Positions 1 to 4,358 of a stretch of DNA of 5,054 nt are shown in pieces. Position numbers and translations under genes: made by a program. A model generated the notes under the pieces. That model did not search any database and was not told the DNA's origin. It saw nothing but the letters and a program-made list of their open reading frames with translations. This DNA comes from Labilithrix luteola (lineage in GTDB: Bacteria > Myxococcota_A > Polyangia > Polyangiales > Polyangiaceae). Location: positions 1 through 5,054 of the forward strand of contig JAMFST010000103.1 in assembly GCA_026225435.1 (NCBI GenBank), in the 5' to 3' direction. Position 1 is the stretch's first letter. Every line of letters begins with the position of its first letter.

Positions 1-1399
1 GGCGCATGGCCGCGACCTCCGGCTCGAGGGTGGCGACCTCCTTCTCCAGCCGCGCCAGCGTCTTCTTGCTCATCGGGTCGACGTCGTCGATCAGCGCGGT
101 GCGCTGCGCCTTGAGCGACGAGAGGCGGCGGATGGCGCCGTCGACCTCGGCGGGCACGCCGTCCATCTCCACCCGCTTGCGCGCGGCCGCCTCGTCGAGG
201 AGATCGACCGCGCTGTCCGGCAACGCGCGGTCCTGGACGTAGCGCTTGGCGAGGCGCACCGCGCTCACCACCGCCGGGTCGCCGATCTGCACCTGGTGGT
301 GCTGCTCGTAGCGGGTGGCGATGCCGCGGAGGATCTCGATGGCCTGATCGGCCGTCGGCGGATCGAGCGAGAGGATGGTGAAGCGGCGGAGCAGCGCCGG
401 GTCGCGCTCCTGCATCTTGCGCAGGCCGTCTGGCGTGGTGGAAGCCAGCAAGCGCACCTCGCCGCGCTCGAGCAGCGGCTTGAGGAAATCGGCGACGCCG
501 TTGCCGGCTGCCCCCTGACCGATGAGCGAGTCGATGCCGGAGATGTACAGCAGGCGGTCCTCCACCTTGCTGGTCGCCGTGCTGGCGAGCACCTGGCGCA
601 GGCGGTCCTCGATCTCGCCGCGCAGGCGGGCGCCGGCGACCAGCGCGCCGGTCTCCAGCTCGAGGATCTGCATGTTGCGCAGGTTGCCGGGCACCTCGCC
701 GGCGGCGACGCGCGAGGCGAGCGCCGAGACGATGGCCGACTTGCCGACGCCCGGGTCGCCGACGAGCAGCGGGTGGTTCTTCGCGCGGCGCTCGAGGATC
801 TGCAGCAGCCGGCGGACCTCGACATCACGGCCGATGACCGGGTCGAAGCCCCCCTGGCGCGCGCGCTCGGTGAGATCGCGGGTGTACTTCTGGGCGCTGC
901 TCGCGCCGCCGCCGGAGAGCTCGGCGGGGAGGCCGGCGGCGACCATGTCGCGCGGGACGCTCGTGAGCGCGGCCATGTGCGGTCGGAGCGATCCTGGACC
1001 GAGCCCGAAGGCCTGGAAGACCACCGCCGCCGCGCCGCGGATCTCCTGCGACAGCGCGTTCAGGAGGTGCTCGACCCCGACCGGCGCCGGCTCGGCCGAC
1101 TCCTTCTCCGCCCGGGCCAGGAGGGCGAGCATGGCGCTCGAGAGGTAGGCGAGACCGCTCGAGCTCTTCGGCAACCGCGCCAGCTGCGTCTCCACCTCGG
1201 CGGAGATCTCCGACGGCTCCGCCCCCGCCTTCTTGAAGACCGCGGCCACGCCGGGATCGCGCTCGATGGCGCGGGCCAGCAGGTGGATGGGCTCGACCTG
1301 CGCATGCTTGCGCTCGTCGGCGAGGGACTGCGCCGCCGCCACGATCGTCTTGGCGTCCGGAGCGTAGCGAGCGAGGTGAACCGTCTGTTCCGCGGGCAT
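1..1399 (-). CDS. ClpA/ClpB-family AAA+ unfoldase paralog with degenerate first ATPase domain (N-terminal part; C-terminus beyond window)
   Basis: Hexameric Clp/Hsp100 ATPases thread proteins through a central pore for disaggregation or proteolysis in the cytoplasm. The visible 466 residues show a Clp N-domain as two helical repeats (about residues 8-78 and 83-145; 'VEPIHLL' and 'VGVEHLL' mark the repeats), a Gly/Ser linker (about 158-170), then NBD1 opening with 'FDPVIGRD' (185-192). Walker A is GDPGVGKS (214-221, Lys220). The sensor-1 region reads ASTT and the arginine fingers ALLRRF are kept (Arg338-339). The tail after LLDEAAARKR (about 400-409) matches the start of a ClpB-type coiled-coil M-domain, including 'MSKKTLARLEKEV', which favours ClpB over ClpA. 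Two key sites are altered: Walker B, normally hhhhDE, reads LLYISG (Ser287-Gly288), and the pore loop, normally KYRG, reads RLRG (Leu259). I chose ATG at 1399 because the N-domain begins normally there and no other ATG/GTG/TTG lies just upstream; the ribosome site is weak. NBD2 is outside the window. Family sure; it is probably a specialised paralog rather than the housekeeping clpB. Confidence 0.93.
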   Translation of the reverse strand, partial: MPAEQTVHLARYAPDAKTIVAAAQSLADERKHAQVEPIHLLARAIERDPGVAAVFKKAGAEPSEISAEVETQLARLPKSSSGLAYLSSAMLALLARAEKESAEPAPVGVEHLLNALSQEIRGAAAVVFQAFGLGPGSLRPHMAALTSVPRDMVAAGLPAELSGGGASSAQKYTRDLTERARQGGFDPVIGRDVEVRRLLQILERRAKNHPLLVGDPGVGKSAIVSALASRVAAGEVPGNLRNMQILELETGALVAGARLRGEIEDRLRQVLASTATSKVEDRLLYISGIDSLIGQGAAGNGVADFLKPLLERGEVRLLASTTPDGLRKMQERDPALLRRFTILSLDPPTADQAIEILRGIATRYEQHHQVQIGDPAVVSAVRLAKRYVQDRALPDSAVDLLDEAAARKRVEMDGVPAEVDGAIRRLSSLKAQRTALIDDVDPMSKKTLARLEKEVATLEPEVAAMR

Positions 1400-1486
1400 C
1401 GGCAGCGAGAGTAGCGCGGGAACGACCTGGCCGGTTGTGTACCAGGGGCCCTCGCGCGACGGGCGATGACGTCGTACATAGGTGGC
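1400..1486. promoter_or_regulatory. Divergent intergenic region between the Clp paralog and the glutaredoxin
   Basis: These 87 bp separate two divergently read genes, so both promoters should lie here or just inside the coding ends. On the plus strand a TACATA hexamer (1475-1480) resembles a -10 box and sits 6 nt before the glutaredoxin ATG, which would give a leaderless or nearly leaderless transcript. No convincing -35 box lies 16-18 bp upstream of it. On the minus strand I found no good -35/-10 pair. The region role is inferred from gene orientation; the TACATA box is a weak guess. Confidence 0.35.
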
Positions 1487-1774
1487 ATGAGCGACACCCG
1501 CTTCGAGGTCTACGTCACCACCTTCTGCCCGTACTGCGTCCGCGCGAAGAGCCTGCTGAAGAAGAAGGGGCTCGAGTACAGCGAGATCGACGTCACCGGG
1601 GACGAGGACAAGCGTGCCTGGCTGGTGCAGGCCTCCGGCGGCCGGCGCACCGTCCCGCAGATCTTCCTCGATGGAAAGCCGCTCGGCGGATCCGACGAGC
1701 TGCACGCCCTCGACCGCTCGGGCGAGCTCGACAAGCTGGTGGCCGCCGGCGCGGGCGCTTCTGCCGCCAGCTGA
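1487..1774 (+). CDS. grxC: Glutaredoxin, dithiol GrxC (Grx3) type
   Basis: A 95-residue thioredoxin-fold oxidoreductase of the cytoplasm that uses glutathione to reduce protein disulfides and glutathione-mixed disulfides. The sequence shows beta-strand FEVYVTTF leading to the active-site CPYC (Cys14-Cys17), the conserved 'EIDVTGDED' strand and turn, the TVP cis-proline motif (Thr55-Val56-Pro57) within 'GGRRTVPQIFLDG', and the glutathione-binding GGSDEL (67-72), where most relatives have GGCDDL. Length is normal for GrxC. ATG 1487 gives the usual short lead before the first strand; an in-frame ATG at 1466 would add seven residues (MTSYIGG) without a better ribosome site. An AGGTGG lies only one base before ATG 1487, too close to act as a normal Shine-Dalgarno. 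The gene is transcribed away from the Clp paralog and converges on the cupin gene with a 9-bp gap. The closest alternative would be another small glutaredoxin subtype. Confidence 0.95.
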   Translation: MSDTRFEVYVTTFCPYCVRAKSLLKKKGLEYSEIDVTGDEDKRAWLVQASGGRRTVPQIFLDGKPLGGSDELHALDRSGELDKLVAAGAGASAAS

Positions 1775-1783
1775 TCCTGCCGT

Positions 1784-2266
1784 TCACCTCGTGAGCGCGC
1801 GGACGATCTCCGCGTGCTCCGGGAAGTCGCGCTCGAGCGCGGCGCGGTCGCCCCTCTCGAAGTCGGCGAAGTCGAACCCTGGCGCGACGGTGCAGCTGAC
1901 GAGCGTGTAGTCCCCCTCGCTGGTCGAGCCGAACCAGGTGCCGGCAGCGACGACGGCTTGCGGCTCCTCGCCCGCGGCGAGATCGAGCCCGAGGCGCAGA
2001 TCGGTCCGACCGCGCACGTCGAGGCAGACGATGCGCAGCGGCGCACCGGCGTGGAAGTGCCACACCTCGTCGGAGGCGATGCGATGCAGCGCCGACACGT
2101 CTCCGCGACGCAGCAGGAAGTAGATGGCGGTCGACGCCGCGCGCTCACCTCGCGCGGTCGGCGTCGTCTCGCGAGCGCGATACGTCTCGCGGTAGAAGCC
2201 CCCTTCCGGATGCGGAAGGAGACCGAGCCGCGAGACGAGCGCCTCGATGTCGTCAGGCCTGGCCAG
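1784..2266 (-). CDS. Cupin_5 (DUF985) family protein, probable CTG start
   Basis: A small single-domain beta-barrel protein of the Cupin_5 family (PF06172, related to yeast YML079w); the family's biochemical role is poorly known and I assign no substrate. Numbered from the proposed CTG, the domain shows LGLLPHPEGGFYRETYR (14-30), 'STAIYFLL' (45-52), 'SDEVWHFHAGAPLRI' (65-79) with the histidine-rich cupin strand (His61, His70, His72), and 'VSCTVAPGFDFADFE' near the end. The 160-residue length is normal. The next in-frame start, GTG 2098, would delete the first third of the domain, including HPEGG, so translation must begin upstream. The only usual alternative codon in the open stretch after the in-frame stop near 2315 is CTG 2266, preceded by AGAAGG three bases upstream. 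This overlaps the GST 3' end by 14 nt and suggests translational coupling. Family identity is firm; the exact start is not. Confidence 0.88.
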   Translation of the reverse strand: MARPDDIEALVSRLGLLPHPEGGFYRETYRARETTPTARGERAASTAIYFLLRRGDVSALHRIASDEVWHFHAGAPLRIVCLDVRGRTDLRLGLDLAAGEEPQAVVAAGTWFGSTSEGDYTLVSCTVAPGFDFADFERGDRAALERDFPEHAEIVRALTR

Positions 2267-2876
2267 AGGCCTTCTTCCAGCTGGGGCGCGAGGAGCAACG
2301 CTCCCACCACGCGTTCAGGTTCGGGCGCGAGCTGATCTCGTTGCCGCCCGGCGTCTTCATCAGATAGTCGATGTACGGAAGGACCCCGATGTCGGCGAGC
2401 GAGATGCTGTCGCCGAGGAGGAACTGCTTGCCGGTAAGCGCCTTCTCCAGCACGTCGCAACAGGCCGCGAGCTTCGGGCGGGCGGCCTCGGCGAGCGCCG
2501 GGTCGCCCTGGTGGCCGAACATCGGCTTGAAGTAGTGCTCCTGGAGGAACGTCATCGCGTACGGCGTGAAGTCGCTCATCTCGACGCTGATCCACTGCTC
2601 CATCCGCGCGCGCTGCTTCGAATCGGCCGGGGTCAGCGAGGTGCCCGGGAACGCCTGGTCGACGTAGCGCATGATCGCGCGCGACTCGTACATCTGGAAC
2701 TCGCCGTCCTCGAGGACCGGCATCTGCCCGAAGGGCTGGCGCTTCATGTGCTCGGGCGACTTGTGGTCCCCCTTGGCGAAGTCGAGCACGAGCAGCTCGG
2801 GGGTGACGTTCTTCTCCGCGAAGGTCGCGAGGACCTTGCGGGTACAGGTGCTGATCGGGTTGCCGTAGATACGCAT
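2253..2876 (-). CDS. Glutathione S-transferase, phi-like
   Basis: A 207-residue cytosolic transferase that conjugates or otherwise uses glutathione. The N-terminal thioredoxin-like domain (about 1-78) has the presumed catalytic Ser9 in 'NPISTCTRKVL', the stretch 'GDHKSPEHMKRQPFGQMP' with cis-Pro53, and the glutathione gamma-glutamyl site Glu64-Ser65 in YESRAIMRY. These are hallmarks of phi-class enzymes as known from plants; bacterial proteins of this type are annotated simply as GST. The helical C-terminal domain (about 88-207) carries the N-capping box SLAD in 'DSISLADIGVLPYIDYL'. ATG 2876 starts directly at the first beta strand (MRIYG), so it is well supported although no good Shine-Dalgarno precedes it. 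It follows the aminotransferase by 62 nt and overlaps the cupin start. It is not a zeta-class maleylacetoacetate isomerase, since the SSCSxRVR-type motif is absent. The substrate cannot be told. Confidence 0.95.
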   Translation of the reverse strand: MRIYGNPISTCTRKVLATFAEKNVTPELLVLDFAKGDHKSPEHMKRQPFGQMPVLEDGEFQMYESRAIMRYVDQAFPGTSLTPADSKQRARMEQWISVEMSDFTPYAMTFLQEHYFKPMFGHQGDPALAEAARPKLAACCDVLEKALTGKQFLLGDSISLADIGVLPYIDYLMKTPGGNEISSRPNLNAWWERCSSRPSWKKASGQA

Positions 2877-2913
2877 CGTCCGGTGATACCTGCGCGTTCG
2901 GGGCGCTGGAAGA

Positions 2914-2933
2914 GGCAGCGGAGCAACGCTGCC
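2914..2933 (-). terminator. Hairpin just after the aminotransferase stop, possible weak terminator or attenuator
   Basis: A perfect 7-bp inverted repeat, GGCAGCG / CGCTGCC, with a 6-nt loop lies 5 nt after the aminotransferase stop codon in transcript order. A G-T pair can extend it by one. The following transcript reads UCUUCC rather than a U run, so it is a poor rho-independent terminator. It could reduce read-through into the GST gene or protect the 3' end of the upstream message. The stem is seen directly; its function is inferred. Confidence 0.35.
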
Positions 2934-2938
2934 CTTGC

Positions 2939-4177
2939 TCAGGAGGACAGACTTGCGACGACCCGCGGGACGTCCTTCTCCGCGACCGAGCAGAGCGCGA
3001 CCCGCAGCGCCCCCAGCTTCTCGCCGGCGGGCGCGCGCTGCGGCACGACGAAGACGCCACCCTCCTTCATCTGCCGCGCCTTGGCCGCCGAGTCCTCGTG
3101 GAACACGGTGACGAAGAAGCCGCCCTCGTAGCGAGGGTAACGCAGCCCGGCGTTCTTCGCCTCGCGGTTGAACACCGCCACGCGCTGGTCGAGGAGCTGC
3201 TGCAGCTGGGCGCGCTCGGCGTCGAGCGCGGGGACGATCACCTGGTCGGTGAGCATGCGGGTGATGGCCGCGAGACCGCCGCGGTTGCAGTTCGACCAGG
3301 TGCCGCGGGACGAATAGCTGAGCGCTGCCTCGGTCATGGCGCGCTCGCGCGGATCGTCGACCATGGCGATGAGCGCGCCGACGCGCAGCCCGTAGTGGGT
3401 GAAGGTCTTGGACGCGCTCCAGGCGAAGAGCACGCTCATCTTGCCGATGAGAGGCGCCACCGCATCGAGCACCGTCGCCGAGAAGTCGCGCGCGCCGTAG
3501 GCGATGTACGCCGTGTCGACGAGCAGGGTGAGCGGACCGCGCTCGGCGTGGCGGGAGAGCACCTCGGCCACCTGCTTCCACTCCTCGTCGTTCATCGAGT
3601 AGCCGGTGGGGTTGTGGCAGGGGTCGTTGATCATCAGGAGCACGCGCTTCTGCGCGGTCATCACCCGATCGAGCCCCTCCTCGAACGACGCGAGATCCAG
3701 CCGCCCCTCCGGGGTGAACATGGGGAAGGTGGTCACCCCGCGCTCCCCTTCGTCGGCGAGCGTCGCGTAGGGGCCCCAGAAGTAGCTCGAGGTGAGCAGC
3801 GCCTGGCCGGGCTCGAGGTAGTTGGCGATGGCGTGACGGAGCGCGCCGGAGCCGCCCGGCGTGGCGACGGCGACCGCCTTGGCCGCGAGCTCCGGCCGCT
3901 TGGCGAAGAGCGAAGCGATGACCGCCTTGTTGAACCCCGGCGTCCCCGCGATGGGCGCGTACGCGGCCCATTCCTCGGCCGGAACTTCGTGCACCGCCCG
4001 CACGGACGAGGGGAGCACGGCGAGCCGCCCATCGTCGTGGAGGAGCGCGCCCACGGTGGCGTTGACCACCGATTCTCCGCGGGCGCGGCGCTCGGTGGCC
4101 TCGGCGTTGAGGCCGAAGATCGGGTCCTCCGCGGGGCGGGTCTGGTGCGTGGGAATGAGCGAGATCGGCTTGGTCAT
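2939..4177 (-). CDS. Class I PLP-dependent aminotransferase, aspartate/aromatic (AspC/TyrB-like) type
   Basis: A 412-residue cytoplasmic fold-type I enzyme that swaps amino groups between an amino acid and a 2-oxo acid using pyridoxal phosphate. The start resembles the aspartate/aromatic subgroup ('EDPIFGLNAEA', 'NATVGALLHDDG'). By alignment with E. coli AspC the key residues are Tyr73, TPGGSGALR (106-114), the cofactor-binding Asn189 in CHNPTG (187-192), Asp221 and Tyr224 in 'LLVDTAYIAYG', Schiff-base Lys257 in SASKTF, phosphate-binding Arg265, and substrate-carboxylate Arg392 in LRVAL. All catalytic residues are present and the length is normal. The motif 'SYSSRGTWSNCNRGG' (287-301) corresponds to the YSNPP region of AspC but is altered, so substrate range could differ and I give no gene symbol. 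ATG 4177 is supported by an AAGGGG ribosome site five bases upstream. First gene of a probable three-gene unit with the GST and cupin genes, divergent from the secreted-protein gene. Confidence 0.93.
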   Translation of the reverse strand: MTKPISLIPTHQTRPAEDPIFGLNAEATERRARGESVVNATVGALLHDDGRLAVLPSSVRAVHEVPAEEWAAYAPIAGTPGFNKAVIASLFAKRPELAAKAVAVATPGGSGALRHAIANYLEPGQALLTSSYFWGPYATLADEGERGVTTFPMFTPEGRLDLASFEEGLDRVMTAQKRVLLMINDPCHNPTGYSMNDEEWKQVAEVLSRHAERGPLTLLVDTAYIAYGARDFSATVLDAVAPLIGKMSVLFAWSASKTFTHYGLRVGALIAMVDDPRERAMTEAALSYSSRGTWSNCNRGGLAAITRMLTDQVIVPALDAERAQLQQLLDQRVAVFNREAKNAGLRYPRYEGGFFVTVFHEDSAAKARQMKEGGVFVVPQRAPAGEKLGALRVALCSVAEKDVPRVVASLSS

Positions 4178-4182
4178 CCTGA

Positions 4183-4188
4183 CCCCTT
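4183..4188 (-). promoter_or_regulatory. Ribosome binding site of the aminotransferase
   Basis: The minus strand reads AAGGGGTCAGG directly before ATG 4177. AAGGGG is a near-consensus Shine-Dalgarno with 5-nt spacing. It confirms the chosen start and is the clearest ribosome site in the window. Confidence 0.7.
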
Positions 4189-4194
4189 CATAGC

Positions 4195-4264
4195 CGGTCG
4201 CGCCGCTTCGGTCTGCCGGACCGTGTTGTCACTTTGGCAGAGGTCGGCGATGTGACCGCGACCG
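4195..4264. promoter_or_regulatory. Cluster of CGGTC/GACCG words, possible operator region
   Basis: Five copies of the word CGGTC or its complement GACCG lie within 70 bp: 4195-4199 and 4209-4213 (CGGTC), and 4219-4223, 4254-4258 and 4260-4264 (GACCG). The second and third form an inverted repeat with a 5-bp spacer, and the last two are a tandem GACCGC-GACCGC. A further GACCG lies at 4352-4356, just before the secreted-protein ATG. The placement between two divergent genes and upstream of a candidate sigma-54 promoter suits activator or repressor sites. The words are seen; binding is inference, and in GC-rich DNA short words do cluster by chance. Confidence 0.25.
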
Positions 4265-4324
4265 CACTGCCAGCTTGGCGCCCGGGGCTGCTTCGTTTAC
4301 GGAGGAAACCCGAAAGCTTCTGCA

Positions 4325-4340
4325 TGGCACAGGCTATGCT
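4325..4340 (+). promoter_or_regulatory. Candidate sigma-54 (-24/-12) promoter for the secreted-protein gene
   Basis: TGGCACAGGCTATGCT matches the RpoN consensus TGGCACG-N4-TTGCW. It has the invariant GG (4326-4327) and GC (4338-4339) exactly 10 bp apart, the whole TGGCAC block, and the final T, C and W-type bases of the -12 element. Mismatches are A for G at position 7 and A for T at position 12. Transcription would start near 4351, leaving only about 8 nt of leader before ATG 4359. Sigma-54 promoters need an enhancer-binding activator upstream; the CGGTC cluster is a possible site for one. Inference from motif alone. Confidence 0.4.
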
Positions 4341-4358
4341 CCGCGCCCTCCGACCGTC

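Noticed and set aside
1..1399. Type VI secretion ClpV ATPase
   Set aside because: The tail matches a ClpB-type M-domain start, NBD1 is degenerate, and no type VI genes are nearby.
296..1414. Long open frame of 372 codons on the plus strand opposite the Clp paralog
   Set aside because: It is the exact codon-for-codon antisense of the Clp frame; its Arg/Ala/Gly/Leu-rich product and the clean Clp motifs on the other strand mark it as a GC-driven shadow.
1784..2098. Cupin gene as a 104-residue protein starting at GTG 2098
   Set aside because: This would cut the Cupin_5 domain in the middle; the open frame upstream encodes the conserved N-terminal part including HPEGGFYRETYR.
2253..2280. Programmed frameshift fusing GST and cupin
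   Set aside because: The GST C-terminus has a normal length and stop, and the overlap has no recognisable slippery heptamer or downstream structure; coupled reinitiation is simpler.
1510..3060. Long minus-strand frame of 516 codons crossing the glutaredoxin, cupin, GST and spacer
   Set aside because: It overlaps several well-supported genes in other frames and its product is Arg/Ser/Pro-rich with no recognisable motif.
2253..4177. Tyrosine-degradation cluster (aromatic aminotransferase plus maleylacetoacetate isomerase)
   Set aside because: The GST is phi-like, not zeta-class, and no dioxygenase or hydrolase of that pathway is present.
3098..4255. Long open frame of 385 codons on the plus strand opposite the aminotransferase
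   Set aside because: Low-complexity Arg/Gly/Val/His-rich translation with no domain, antisense to a gene with all catalytic residues intact.
4258..4272. Second sigma-54-like site on the minus strand upstream of the aminotransferase
   Set aside because: GG and GC have the right spacing, but several other consensus positions are wrong and it lies about 80 bp from the start of a gene that has an ordinary ribosome site.
4275..4301. TTGGCG / TTTACG as a sigma-70 promoter for the secreted-protein gene
   Set aside because: The spacer is 15 bp and the -10 hexamer matches only three of six positions.
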